Assembly: GCF_017916325.1 (NCBI RefSeq)
Contig: NC_090157.1
Coordinates: 320,001-370,000 of the forward strand
Source: Leishmania martiniquensis
Lineage: Eukaryota; Euglenozoa; Kinetoplastea; Trypanosomatida; Trypanosomatidae
DNA: 50,000 bases
Reading direction: 5' to 3'
The notes beneath the pieces were generated by a model. The model was not told where the DNA came from. It did no database searches and saw only the letters and a program-made list of their open reading frames with translations. The position numbers and the translations under genes are program-made. Of the stretch, positions 34,275 through 43,721 are shown one piece after another. The stretch's first letter is position 1. Every line of letters starts with the position of its first letter.

Positions 34275-35144
34275 CTAGAACTTGTACACCATCTTGGGTA
34301 TGTAGCCAAGCTCTTTTAGGTAGCCTTTCAGTTCACCCTGAGACGGTGGGTTGCTCGAGAAGTCTTTATCACCTGAAATAGCTTCCATGAAAGGCGGTGG
34401 GCCGCATACAAGAATGACAGAATCTCCGGCGCGGTTCGGCGTAGGCATCAGCGACTTAATCATTTCCTTGTTCACAAAACCGACACCACCCATCCAGTCA
34501 GATGGTGCCTTCGAAAGCACAAAGTAAGGTGAAAAGCGCGGGTACGTCTCCATTAACTCGTTCAGCTCGTTACCAAGCAGCACATCCTCTTTGCGTTCAT
34601 TCGCGTAGATGAGTGTAATTTCCGTGCTGTTCTTCGGTGCACGCAGCACATGTCGCGCCACCTGATACATGGGTGTGATACCCGTGCCACCAGCGATCAT
34701 GCCAATCGTCTTGTATTGATTTGCTTTAATCGGCAGCTTCACCCATGGTCCCTTGACGTCGATGGTGTCACCTTTCTTCATCGCGAACAAATGGGTGCCC
34801 ATTTTCGAGCCTTGGTACTTCTTTACTAGAACGTCAAAGTAGCCCCGCTGATCACTACGGTTAAGCGGTGTGTAGGGGCGTATGACCTCCTTTCCATCCT
34901 TGTCGAGAAAGCGGAAGCTCACACAGCTAGCCACTTCCAGATTCAGCGGCATATCTGCCTCCGGCAACGCAAACCGGAACACCTTCGTGTTATGCGACTC
35001 ATCGTAGACATCCATCAAGGGAAAGGAGCGAAACTCAGATTGTGAGAAAGGACTACTCGGTGTGGCGCAGTTTGTTGAGCTAGAGATGCTGTTGTACCAG
35101 CTGGAGGCGGAAACACCCGTAACGGCTGCGACAAAGGCCCTCAT
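34275..35144 (-). CDS. NADH-cytochrome b5 reductase-like flavoprotein (289 aa, copy 2)
   Basis: Paralogue of the gene at 31938-32807 with the same length and domain order: RPYTPLN at 89-95, MGTHLFAMKKGD at 115-126, GMIAGGTGITPM at 148-159, CGPPPFM at 247-253 and a C-terminal KF. The two proteins agree at roughly half to 60 percent of positions by eye, so the duplication is old. The N-terminal ~30 residues (MRAFVAAVTGVSASSW, then a Ser-rich stretch) are the most different part, so the two may sit in different membranes or differ in anchoring; this is inference. The start is an ATG about 31 bases after a candidate splice acceptor at 35175-35176. The expected role is NADH-dependent electron supply to cytochrome b5-type partners in lipid metabolism. 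Confidence 0.95.
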   Translation of the reverse strand: MRAFVAAVTGVSASSWYNSISSSTNCATPSSPFSQSEFRSFPLMDVYDESHNTKVFRFALPEADMPLNLEVASCVSFRFLDKDGKEVIRPYTPLNRSDQRGYFDVLVKKYQGSKMGTHLFAMKKGDTIDVKGPWVKLPIKANQYKTIGMIAGGTGITPMYQVARHVLRAPKNSTEITLIYANERKEDVLLGNELNELMETYPRFSPYFVLSKAPSDWMGGVGFVNKEMIKSLMPTPNRAGDSVILVCGPPPFMEAISGDKDFSSNPPSQGELKGYLKELGYIPKMVYKF

Positions 35145-35174
35145 CGTTTCTAATCGCTACGTGCTTACTACCCG

Positions 35175-35176
35175 CT
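35175..35176 (-). promoter_or_regulatory. Predicted trans-splice acceptor (reductase copy 2)
   Basis: The minus strand shows CTGTTTTGTTTCTCGTTTAAG, ending in AG about 31 bases before the ATG at 35144. Confidence 0.5.
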
Positions 35177-35888
35177 TAAACGAGAAACAAAACAGATCCG
35201 CAGAAAATTTTTCAGCAGACCAAGAACCTTTTTTTTTCGCTTATCTGCTGTAATAAGAAATGAGTGTGCAACAGGTACGTTTTATAGCACAGTTGCAGTT
35301 TCCACATGCGCACAAATTTATGAAGGGGGACAATGCACAGATGTGAACGGCGACAACCAGGAGAGCAGAGAGGATATGCAGGAGTGTAAGTAATATTGGG
35401 CTGTAAGCGGGTAGGAGCAAAGTAGCCCTTCCTTGTAATTCCAGCCCAAAGTAAAAAAGAGAAATGAGCTTATTTCAGCCTTTTCCGTCATCGTGTGAGG
35501 AGTGCTTTCACCAAATACTTTCAGCGCCAGACTCAAGGCTTGTGCTGCAGAAAGGGCAAATTTTGTAGCCCTCTCCGCTTTTTCCCCTCACGAGAAAAAA
35601 ACGGCGTCTAACACCCTCCCAAGTGACAATGCACTCCACGTATTTTCTCTTCGGTTGAGGTTGAGTAATTACCCATTAGCCGTATTATCGAGTGCTCCAT
35701 GAGTCTGAAAATTGTACACGCGAAAAAAATGGATTGAAATCCAGATATAATTGCCAGTTTTACTTTACGATTCCGATCATAGCGCGAACTAGCAATATAA
35801 GAAAATGGTGGAGCCCTGCGCATCCTCAAAGTCCTAAGAAACAAGTTGTGTTATACATGGATCAGAAAATGTAAAAAAAACAGCTGCT
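35177..35888. other. Spacer downstream of the eIF2D-like gene
   Basis: About 700 bases of AT-richer sequence than the left half of the window. No gene or long repeat is seen. It is the presumed 3' UTR of the gene at 35889. Confidence 0.55.
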
Positions 35889-37895
35889 TCAATGACGGCA
35901 TAATATTTTCTTGCAAACGAGCTGTGACGGTGGTAAATTAGCTTCTTTCAGGAGTGCAGCCGAGACCTTCAGTTGCAAGTTTCCTTGCAGATGTATCTCG
36001 AGTGGAATTTTCGTTCCGGACTTAAGATTTTTCATTTTTGTCGACGGATCGACGACACCAGCGCTAGTAGAAAACTGCTTCCTCCATTGATCAGCAAGCA
36101 GCTGAAGATCGAACCCGAAAGACTCGAGGTTCCGTACAATTGTGATGAACTTGTTGTTAGTCGACTTCTCCGACCACAAATTCACTTTTGGAAGCGGGCC
36201 GTTTTTTATTATACGTTTTGGAAGCAAATTATCGGTGGCCAGTGGTGAGCCCTCCACGACAGTTTGCAACTCGATTTCGTGCTTTAGTCTAAACAAACTT
36301 AGCATTCTTTGTTCAACTTGACAGAGCGGCATCTCAGGGGCGTACGTCTTGGAAGTGAACATCATGGACAGCGTGTCATTCATTTTGACACTTGGTATTT
36401 TTCCTTTTTCCAACTCATCCACAACCAACAAATTGTGCAGTTTTATGTACTTTTTCAAATTATCGACTAGTTTCTTTCGTGTGTACAGCTCTTGAAAAAC
36501 ACTATCGTTAACAGGGGTTTTTGTGAAGAAAGGAGCGGTACCGGTAGCTACCTGTTCAATGGTAGGGAACCGCCCGTCATGTGGAATTCGCGGTTCTTCA
36601 CCCATGAGAAGGACTCGGATAAGATCGTCCTCTAGATCACGAGGAGCAGCGTAAAAAACGCTAGCAGAAACAATACTTTGACTGAACACACCTGTCCCAT
36701 CAGCAAGAAGTTTTGCTTGTAGTACGCGTGCCTCTTCTCCACACCCTTCCCGGTGTTTCGTGTTGAGAAAATCAGCGTACAAAGCGTTGTGCTCTCGTAT
36801 TACGTCGGCAGATTTATTTACTTCAGTAACACAATAAACGCCGGGGCTTGTTTCATTTAATTTTAAAAGATCCGGGAAGCCTCGAAAAAACGCAATCGCT
36901 TTTTTGTATTTTGTATCTTTGAACTGAATAGCAGAGGTATGAGCGCCGTCTCTTGGGTACGAGTGAACGACAATGTTGGTGAATTGTTGCATCGTCATAG
37001 GCAGTAGCGAGTGCGGTACTTGCACCACGGCCTGGCACAGACAAAAATTTAGCATCGTTTCTTCTTCCGAAAACGCATCGGTGTAGCCAACACACGGGGC
37101 ATACTTCAATTCAGCAGTATCATCATCCAAGACATCATAGTCTGTCTCTTGGCTTGTCTTCGCCTCAGCGCCCACCTCAAGTTGCTTCTCGCAAACTTCC
37201 TCCGCCTCGAACTCAGATGGAATCAGAGGTGTTTGTGAAGAAAGGCCGTAGTTGATGACAAATCGATTCTCGAATTCCTGCCAGAGGTTGTCGCGAAAGC
37301 ACTGGACTACAAAAACCCCAACACCTACGTCTTGCTTTGCCGTCATGCAGCTTGTGACAATTCCAACCGCGTATGGAACATCAACACCGAAAGAATAAAT
37401 TAGCGCTACATCTCCAACCCTTACTGAAGTGTTTTTCCGAGTGCCGAAAATCCCTGGCATCATCAAGTGCGCCCCGCTGAGAAGAAATCGAGAAGTCGGG
37501 CCGCGGCATATAACTGCAACGCCACATTCGTTGACTACGGCTGTCCACTCATCACCTTTCTCAGCAAGCATCTGATGCAGCCGCAGAAAGAAGAAAACAG
37601 TAGGAACCACGCGGCCACTGAAACGCTTTGCTGGTGTAATGATCGCCTGCTCTTCCTCGCTTAGGCGATCGATCGAGATAAAGAAGGGCACCTCATTAAC
37701 GGAGTATGTGGACACAGACGATCCGAGTCCGCAAAAATACTTTCGCTTGGTAACCATATCTTTTTTTCCCAAAACGAGATCGAGCACATATGCCTTATCT
37801 TGCCCGATGACATCTACGACATCGGTTTTCAGCTTCTTAACATCGCTTTTACCGACCGACTGTATCTCCTTTGATGTGCACTTTTTTTTGAACAT
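35889..37895 (-). CDS. eIF2D (ligatin)-like translation factor (668 aa)
   Basis: Resembles eIF2D, which binds the 40S ribosomal subunit and helps place or remove tRNA and recycle ribosomes. The N-terminus MFKKKCTSKE...VKKLKTDV fits the family's first domain. A PUA-like domain is seen at about 95-180 (VVPTVFFF 97-104, GAHLMMPGI 141-149, GDVALIYSFG 161-170, AVGIV 176-180). A probable winged-helix/SWIB-like region lies at about 470-540. The last ~90 residues are an SUI1/eIF1-like domain (FITIVRNLESFG at 583-594, EIHLQGN near 633). Length is in the usual range for the family. The start is the ATG at 37895; the frame extends upstream only to a TTG. It is the first minus-strand gene after the strand-switch region. 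Codon choice is AT-richer than in the CCCH and coiled-coil genes. Confidence 0.85.
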   Translation of the reverse strand: MFKKKCTSKEIQSVGKSDVKKLKTDVVDVIGQDKAYVLDLVLGKKDMVTKRKYFCGLGSSVSTYSVNEVPFFISIDRLSEEEQAIITPAKRFSGRVVPTVFFFLRLHQMLAEKGDEWTAVVNECGVAVICRGPTSRFLLSGAHLMMPGIFGTRKNTSVRVGDVALIYSFGVDVPYAVGIVTSCMTAKQDVGVGVFVVQCFRDNLWQEFENRFVINYGLSSQTPLIPSEFEAEEVCEKQLEVGAEAKTSQETDYDVLDDDTAELKYAPCVGYTDAFSEEETMLNFCLCQAVVQVPHSLLPMTMQQFTNIVVHSYPRDGAHTSAIQFKDTKYKKAIAFFRGFPDLLKLNETSPGVYCVTEVNKSADVIREHNALYADFLNTKHREGCGEEARVLQAKLLADGTGVFSQSIVSASVFYAAPRDLEDDLIRVLLMGEEPRIPHDGRFPTIEQVATGTAPFFTKTPVNDSVFQELYTRKKLVDNLKKYIKLHNLLVVDELEKGKIPSVKMNDTLSMMFTSKTYAPEMPLCQVEQRMLSLFRLKHEIELQTVVEGSPLATDNLLPKRIIKNGPLPKVNLWSEKSTNNKFITIVRNLESFGFDLQLLADQWRKQFSTSAGVVDPSTKMKNLKSGTKIPLEIHLQGNLQLKVSAALLKEANLPPSQLVCKKILCRH

Positions 37896-37938
37896 CTTGC
37901 TCCTGTTCAACGTATTATTCTGAAGGTCAGCATGGAAT

Positions 37939-37940
37939 CT
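37939..37940 (-). promoter_or_regulatory. Predicted trans-splice acceptor (eIF2D-like gene)
   Basis: The minus strand reads CGTTTGTTTTTTTGCCTTTG then CGGTCAG, ending in AG about 43 bases before the ATG at 37895. A second AG lies closer, at 37920-37921. Confidence 0.5.
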
Positions 37941-38432
37941 GACCGCAAAGGCAAAAAAACAAACGAAAAACGAACACAGTCACGACGAGCAAAAACGAGG
38001 GTACACAAAGTGAAAAAAGTTGCCGAAAAGCCAAATGTGCATATATTGGCCCACGCTGTTAAGCGCTGTAGCAGAAGTCGACTTGAAGCACTGGAAGTGT
38101 TCGAACGGAGTACACTGATTCCTGATCTCGCCTTTACCGTATTGTGGGTTGAGTTTCACTACCACCTACTCTGGACAAAGGATCACACGCTCAGTGAGAT
38201 TCTGCTGCTTAAAAAAGCATGCCGTGAAACGTCAGATTCTCCTTCAGCTCTGGTGAGATTCTGCATGTGCAAGACGCCAGATGCCCCCTTGCGCTCAAAA
38301 CCCGCCTGTCTTCCACGCCGCATGAAATCTATATCGAGTTACTGCATGGGCACGTGTTTGCCCCCTTCATCGGCTTGAAGCAATGGTGCATAGTTGCTTT
38401 TGCGAGGCCTTGCCAGCGTCCACCACTCCGTT

Positions 38433-38445
38433 CCCCCCCCCCCCC
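38433..38445. promoter_or_regulatory. C/G tract in the strand-switch region
   Basis: Thirteen consecutive C residues on the plus strand, followed by ACATACACAATA. G/C tracts have been associated with transcription start sites in trypanosomatid divergent strand-switch regions. A G-run of the same length also occurs at 13603-13615 in ordinary spacer, so the tract alone is not diagnostic. Confidence 0.4.
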
Positions 38446-38808
38446 ACATACACAATATAACACAGCCTTGTATCTATTGATAAGTGCTCTATATAGAATT
38501 TCATGCATCCTGTTAAGGGCATGGCACCCACCTCTGCAGAGCACCAGGCAGCTCCTTTATGGTACCCGACGCTATTGAATCCAGCGGGAGCTCTAAGCCT
38601 TCTATGCTAATCACCCAGAAGCTTCAGCACGCCTTTCACGTTATACCACATACTCTACTCTGACTCATATAGCTGTCATGAAGCGAAAAGCAACTCCTCA
38701 TGAAGACGCAGCAACATCTGGCGTAGCATTCGTCCATGAGTAGCGTTCGTTAAAGACCCTCCACGAGCCTACGCTCTGCTGTTCGTACTAAAACACACAT
38801 TTGTGCCA

Positions 38809-39290
38809 GGCATGTAAGGGTTCTGTGCCCCCGACGGCGGGAGCAAGGCAAGTCATTCCTCACCCCTGCCAGTGACGAGCCACCTTGGTGGCGATACGAG
38901 CTCAATCACCCACGATGTCGGCAGGCCAAAGCCGTCTCTCGCTACCGAGGTCGGCCGTCAGGCCGTGCGTAGTGTTGCGCTGCTGCTGGTGCCTGCATTA
39001 GCGGGCACACGCGTGCCCTCCGCACGACGCGCAGACCGCCGCGTCGACTCGCGCGTATCCCTGCGGGATCTCGCTGCGCACCGCTCTGTGTGTGCAGCCA
39101 GCGCCACCCCGAGTGCCGCACCCGGTGACGAACCTGCTAGGCGGGCTGCGTGTGTGGCGCTTGTGGCCGAGGCCGCGCCTCGATGACGGTGTCGGCGCGC
39201 TGCTGTGGCGCGTGCCGGCGGCTACTTCGCGTCACGCGACGGGTCTGCGGCAATGCGAGGCAGAGCGAGGCTTTCGTTCGTGCTTCGCGG
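38809..39290 (+). repeat. SIDER-like repeat, copy D
   Basis: Plus orientation. The core is identical by eye to the other copies. The 5' ~130 bases, starting GGCATGTAAGGGTTCTG and containing GAGCCACCTTGGTGGCGATA, are shared only with copy E. The 3' end diverges after GCGAGGCAGAG (39256-39266), so D has neither of the other two end types, or only a decayed one. It lies inside the strand-switch region, upstream of the first plus-strand gene and in the same direction. Confidence 0.7.
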
Positions 39291-40055
39291 TGAAGTGAAG
39301 AAGCTGAAGAGTGCACTCGTTCTCTTGAGCGCGCTCTTTACTATTCTGTGTATTAGAGGAACTGAGAAAGCGGGCGTCGACTTCTCAGGGACCAAAACAG
39401 AGTCTGAGTAAGGCTGGCTGCTTTGCCTTTTTTTTTCGATGATTTATAAGCTAAAGTTCAGGTTTTTGTAGGGGATGCAAGACGCAAAAGGCTCCGGAAT
39501 TGATAGAATAAGGAAAAGCTGTGTTCGTGAACGGTGACGGTACTAGGTAGGATGGTACTGGTCAAATTGAAGGGAGAGAAGCGTTTTCAAACCATTGCGA
39601 TCTGCGGGCTTGCCTGCTGGTTTAAATAAACCCATGGATTGTAGAGCAAAGCCTGTGAACTCTTTGGGAAGAGGTGAATGATACCGACGCCCAGAGGTAT
39701 GTAGACTGTATTTTTTTTTAGCCTGCCAAATTATCATTAGGCGCATCATTATAGCTGAGCTGTGCTCTATTTACTGGACAGCTGTCTTTTTTTTTTTCGT
39801 TCAGTGCATTAGTCTACCTTTGCGCGATTGTCGTACAGCTGATGCAGAGTATTAGCTGATGTTACTGCTATGTAGTATCTTGGTATGCTCGTTACCATAT
39901 TCGATCTCTTTGCTCCTTTTTTCTTGATTTCGTAAAGTACTGTCAAAATCAAAACAGTGCAGATTCCTAAAAGGCACTACAAATACCACCCAGGATCGCA
40001 CCCTCTCCGTGCCTGCTGAGTTTTCCACGAGAGAACCGCCTTTTTTTTACACTGA

Positions 40056-40057
40056 AG
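40056..40057 (+). promoter_or_regulatory. Predicted trans-splice acceptor (zinc-ribbon gene)
   Basis: CCGCCTTTTTTTTACACTGA is followed by AG, about 34 bases before the ATG at 40092. Confidence 0.55.
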
Positions 40058-40091
40058 GATTTTATAGTCGAGGCACTTTTGGAAGTACAAC

Positions 40092-40739
40092 ATGGAGCGT
40101 CCCAAAACGGAAAGTGAACTACAGCAGGAGCAATCAGACGAGCTTTTTGCACGTCAGCTGCAGGAGCAGCTCAACAATCCTAGCCATTCTGATAACGCTA
40201 CGCCTCCGCTAACTGGGCCGATGAAGTCGCTGCAGGAAGCTGCCGACGCTGCTTTAGCTCGCCAGCTTCAAGAGGAGATCAATCGACAAGGGAAAGCCGC
40301 TGATGCAAATGTCTCTAGCGCAGTTGCTAATGACACGGTGCCTCTAGAATGTCCTGCTTGTAGCTTTGTCAACTACATCAAACCGTCTAGCTCGTGGAGG
40401 CATTGGAGATGTTCTCAATGCCGCGAACCGTTGAAGGAGAAAGCTCCACACTCGAGCCACACTTCTCAGAAAGACCTCGTGGAATGCAAAGTATGTCATT
40501 CTCTCAACAAGCTCCCCTCAACGAAGTCGGACGCCGTTCTGTGCGGCGGGTGCTATCAGGAGCTTGGCTTGGCCCACGGTACAGCTTCTTCTGACGGGAG
40601 CGAAAAAAATCAGCGCACCGTTCAGCTTCGATGTGGTCAATGCAATGTTATAAACGCTGTTACGGTTGGTGTCGATGTCAAAAAAATGGAGTTCATCTGT
40701 GGAGGGTGTGGAGTCTTGAACTCGATAGTACTAGAGTAG
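40092..40739 (+). CDS. Small protein with three Cys4 zinc ribbons (215 aa)
   Basis: Function not recognised. Three CXXC...CXXC units are visible: C87/C90 with C107/C110, C132/C135 with C151/C154, and C181/C184 with C203/C206, consistent with three small zinc ribbons. The N-terminal part carries two related short helices, DELFARQLQEQL (16-27) and DAALARQLQEEI (52-63). Such ALARxLQEE motifs occur in proteins linked to ubiquitin signalling, but a ubiquitin role here is only a guess. No signal peptide or membrane segment is seen. The ATG at 40092 follows a good splice acceptor. It is the first plus-strand gene after the strand-switch region, and its codons are AT-richer than those of the genes near the window ends. 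Confidence 0.88.
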   Translation: MERPKTESELQQEQSDELFARQLQEQLNNPSHSDNATPPLTGPMKSLQEAADAALARQLQEEINRQGKAADANVSSAVANDTVPLECPACSFVNYIKPSSSWRHWRCSQCREPLKEKAPHSSHTSQKDLVECKVCHSLNKLPSTKSDAVLCGGCYQELGLAHGTASSDGSEKNQRTVQLRCGQCNVINAVTVGVDVKKMEFICGGCGVLNSIVLE

Positions 40740-41408
40740 ACGATGCTCCATATCTTCGACTTTTCGGCGCCTCATATTGCTGTGACTGTTTCGCACGATT
40801 TTATTGTGATATTTTCTTTTTTTTTATATTGCCAGATTCTTTATGCCTCTATTTTTCGTATTTGCTGCGAAAAGAAAAAGTTTTTCTTTCTTTGCTGTTG
40901 TCGTCTTCTAGCATACACTAGCTTCTTCTCGGTCATTGTTTTCGGTGAGTTTTTCATATGTTATTCGCCATCTGTTTCTGTCTGTAGCTGTTGGGCATGT
41001 GTGTATCGATTGAAGAAAAGGCTATTGTGAGGCCGAATCGTTTAGCGGGGTCCCGATCGGGCTGCATTCTTTGACAAGTAAGCGAGGTGTACTCGCGCCT
41101 AGAGTGGTGTGGTTAGCCTACCTTTCGAAGCCAGATTGCCAGCTGTTTTAGCAGCGCGGGTGACGAACTCGTTCAAAGGACACTGTTTTCCTATCCGCTA
41201 TCTAGTATGCGCTGTTTGTTGCTCCTGTTTCCATCGCTCTTTTCATGCTGGAATCGCCTCTACCCTGTTGCTGTCCTGGATAACTTTCAATGAATCTCTT
41301 TGTCACGCTGCAATATATAGTTTCACGCCTAGCAGCGCCTTGCGTCACATGTGGCTACGTTGACCTCGCTTTCTTAAAGTGCCTAGCTTCATCGTGGATA
41401 GCTGACAC
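40740..41408 (+). other. T-rich spacer between zinc-ribbon and kinase genes
   Basis: The plus strand is strongly T-rich directly after the stop (about 40745-41000), as expected for a sense-strand spacer with polypyrimidine tracts. No gene is seen. Confidence 0.55.
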
Positions 41409-41409
41409 G

Positions 41410-41453
<44 letters not shown>

Positions 41454-41454
41454 C
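41409..41454. repeat. Perfect 46-bp AT palindrome
   Basis: GTGAAT, then an uninterrupted AT alternation, then ATTCAC. The flanking six bases make the whole unit a perfect inverted palindrome rather than a plain microsatellite. It ends 47 bases before the kinase ATG. DNA cruciform or RNA hairpin formation is possible; if the splice acceptor lies upstream, the hairpin would be in the 5' UTR. Confidence 0.85.
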
Positions 41455-41501
41455 ATTAGAAGAATAATTCGATTTTACTCTTGAAGAAGCTAACGTGCAA
41501 G

Positions 41502-42611
41502 ATGAGGCGAGCCGGCGACTACGAGATTCTCGATGTGGTAGGCGAAGGTGCTTACAGCAAGGTAAAGCGAGTTCGCCACATACCTACTGGATGTATGTTT
41601 GTCGCCAAGATAGTACCGAAAACAAACCAACAGGTTGAAAACGATGTGCGTCTTGAGATTTCTATATTACGGCGCTTGAAGCACAACAATATTGTGCAGC
41701 TCATCGAGATTTTGGAGAGTACGAATAACTACTATATTATACTGGAGCCTGTCATGGGTGGTGATCTATGTGACATCATTGTGGGTATGGACCGGCCACT
41801 ACCAGAGCAGGATGTAGCGGCTCTCTTGATCCAGCTGGTTGCGGGGGTGCGTGCATGTCACTGCAATGGGGTCGCGCATCGTGACTTGAAGCCAGAGAAC
41901 CTCCTTCTAGGAACAGATGGCGTGCTGAAGATTTCGGATTTCGGGTTGAGTCGCCTCCACAGAGAGAGCAACTTTCAAGCTAGCACAGACGAGTACGCAC
42001 ACACGCTCACGGGCACCCTTGCATACGTAGCCCCAGAGGTTTTTGGGGGCTCCTACGACGCATTTCGCGCAGATATTTGGTCGATGGGGTGCATAGCGTA
42101 CGTCCTTTTGACGCAGAATTTCCCGTTTGGCCCCACCACTGACCCTCATGCACTGGAGGTTCGCATTCGCAGCGGAGAAGTTTCCATGATGCCATCATCT
42201 GTTAGTGCGGAGGCGAGGAGCTTGTGCAAGTGGCTGTTGTCGCCACAGCCAGATGATCGGCCAACGTTAGATGACGTAGCGCAGCACGAATTCTTCAAGA
42301 GATACCTACCCGCAGAGTATCTCAGAATGACAGCCAATCGAAAGTCGCCTATTGTACATGGCGCGAATATGAACGAATTTAGCTCTCAAGTTCAAGAGGA
42401 GTCCCAATCCTGTAGCCCGACCACACCACGCGCCAAACGAAAACATATCCGAAGCGGCAGTGCGGCACGAGTCTCACCCTCAGGTAGCGCAGTTACTGGT
42501 GCGGCTAGCGGCAGTAACCGCAGCAGCGAAAGTCGCAGGGATCGTGAGGACCTGGTGAGCCACGGCATTCAAGGCGGATCTGATGTCGGGGGGTGCTGCG
42601 GAGACGTTTAA
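41502..42611 (+). CDS. Serine/threonine protein kinase, CAMK/SNF1-like (369 aa)
   Basis: Complete kinase domain, about residues 7-276: glycine loop GEGAYSKV (14-21), catalytic VAK lysine K36, alpha-C glutamate E52, HRDLKPEN (126-133, catalytic D128), DFG (146-148) and APE (177-179). The HRDLKPEN form, the sequence GTLAYVAPEVF and the overall layout suggest the CAMK/AMPK-related group. All key residues are present, so it should be active. The C-terminal ~90 residues are Ser-rich with basic patches and no recognised domain. The start is the ATG at 41502; the frame also has an upstream TTG at 41481, which is rejected because the kinase fold begins just after the ATG. Substrates are unknown. It shares direction with the zinc-ribbon gene. 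Confidence 0.95.
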   Translation: MRRAGDYEILDVVGEGAYSKVKRVRHIPTGCMFVAKIVPKTNQQVENDVRLEISILRRLKHNNIVQLIEILESTNNYYIILEPVMGGDLCDIIVGMDRPLPEQDVAALLIQLVAGVRACHCNGVAHRDLKPENLLLGTDGVLKISDFGLSRLHRESNFQASTDEYAHTLTGTLAYVAPEVFGGSYDAFRADIWSMGCIAYVLLTQNFPFGPTTDPHALEVRIRSGEVSMMPSSVSAEARSLCKWLLSPQPDDRPTLDDVAQHEFFKRYLPAEYLRMTANRKSPIVHGANMNEFSSQVQEESQSCSPTTPRAKRKHIRSGSAARVSPSGSAVTGAASGSNRSSESRRDREDLVSHGIQGGSDVGGCCGDV

Positions 42612-42797
42612 TCAAGCGAAATTCCTATAGAGTAGGCGTCACACCGTTTTCGGCCGTATGGGACATAGCTGAGCCTGTGCTTCCACTTGTACTGCAGCTG
42701 GCATTTCAAATGAGGAGTGCTATGCCAAAGCAACGCGCGGCAGCAAGCCGCTCTCAATTACGAATACTTCCTCAAACGGAATCGCAGCCTTTCAGTC

Positions 42798-42831
<34 letters not shown>

Positions 42832-43721
42832 TTCGTTTGGAGATATCATTAACCATTTTTTTTTTCACTTTGAGTCTGCTGACTGCACACTCATGTACAA
42901 TGCTTGCGTTACTTTTTCCTTTTTTTGTTTCTACTGGAGGATGTGGACACCGGCTCTTGGCAACGTTTGTTACGCCCTTGTAACAACGCTGAATCCCATG
43001 ATCATGAAATACTCGAGAATACTTATGTGACGAAGGGCATGTGCGTCGTTTCAAGGACGGAATTCCAGCAGTCTTTTTCGCAAGTGCGCAAGGAAGTGTG
43101 CGACTGTGACGACTTTTGCTCGCCCTTCTTCCCTTTTGCATTATTCCGGGCAACAGGCCCATTGCTCCCGTCCTCCGGCCATGCGCAGTGAAGAAAGGGC
43201 GAGAGCTGGGGTGGAAAGTGGAGCAGCGCAGATGCGCAGCATGTGCGGTGATCGACGGTCTTTGACATAATACTTCTGTCAACGACAACACGTACATTTG
43301 TCTTTGTCGCAGCTGTGTATCTGACTCCGATGGAGACGTCCTGCTCATATCCATCACGAGTGGGTTTAGCGCGAGTCGATTGTGAAAGTCGATCTGCCAG
43401 TGGAGCTGCTACTGGAACCTTTCCTCGATCCGTAGGAGATGTTTGGCGGTAAGAAGTGCGGTAGACAGGCGCTCTCGTGTGTGATACGCACATTTACACA
43501 TGCGCGTCTAGGGACGCTGAAGTAGAGAGGAGCACAAAGCCGCTGTTTCACTCGACACTTGCGTTGGCGCGACAACTGTCTTCTCAGTTCTGTTTGAGTT
43601 TCCTTTTTTCCCCTTCACACTGACAATGAATCCAATAGGGTCCGAGGGGAGAGAAGCGGAAGCTAACTTTTTTCTTTGATCATTTCTACATTCACCGAGG
43701 ACTGGGAAGGCCTCCGTGCTT
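42612..43721 (+). other. Spacer after the kinase gene
   Basis: About 1.1 kb with no supported gene. It contains a TA microsatellite at 42800-42829 followed by a T-run near 42859. It is the presumed 3' UTR of the kinase, running into repeat copy E. Confidence 0.55.
42800..42829. repeat. TA microsatellite
   Basis: About 30 bases of uninterrupted TA alternation about 190 bases after the kinase stop. Confidence 0.9.

Larger units (their letters stand above)
37941..40055. promoter_or_regulatory. Divergent strand-switch region (probable bidirectional transcription start region)
   Basis: All genes to the left are on the minus strand and all to the right on the plus strand, so this ~2.1 kb between the two predicted splice acceptors is where polycistronic transcription should begin in both directions. 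It holds a 13-base C-run, repeat copy D (38809-39290), T-runs after 39429, and otherwise mixed AT-richer sequence. The pyrimidine-rich strand changes from minus to plus across it. In Leishmania major chromosome 1, RNA polymerase II initiation was mapped to such a divergent region near G/C tracts. Function here is inferred from position. Confidence 0.7.

Noticed and set aside
37932..38378. 148-codon plus-strand frame starting inside the eIF2D-like leader
   Set aside because: It overlaps the predicted splice acceptor region of the divergent gene, has no domain, and no pyrimidine tract with AG immediately precedes its ATG.
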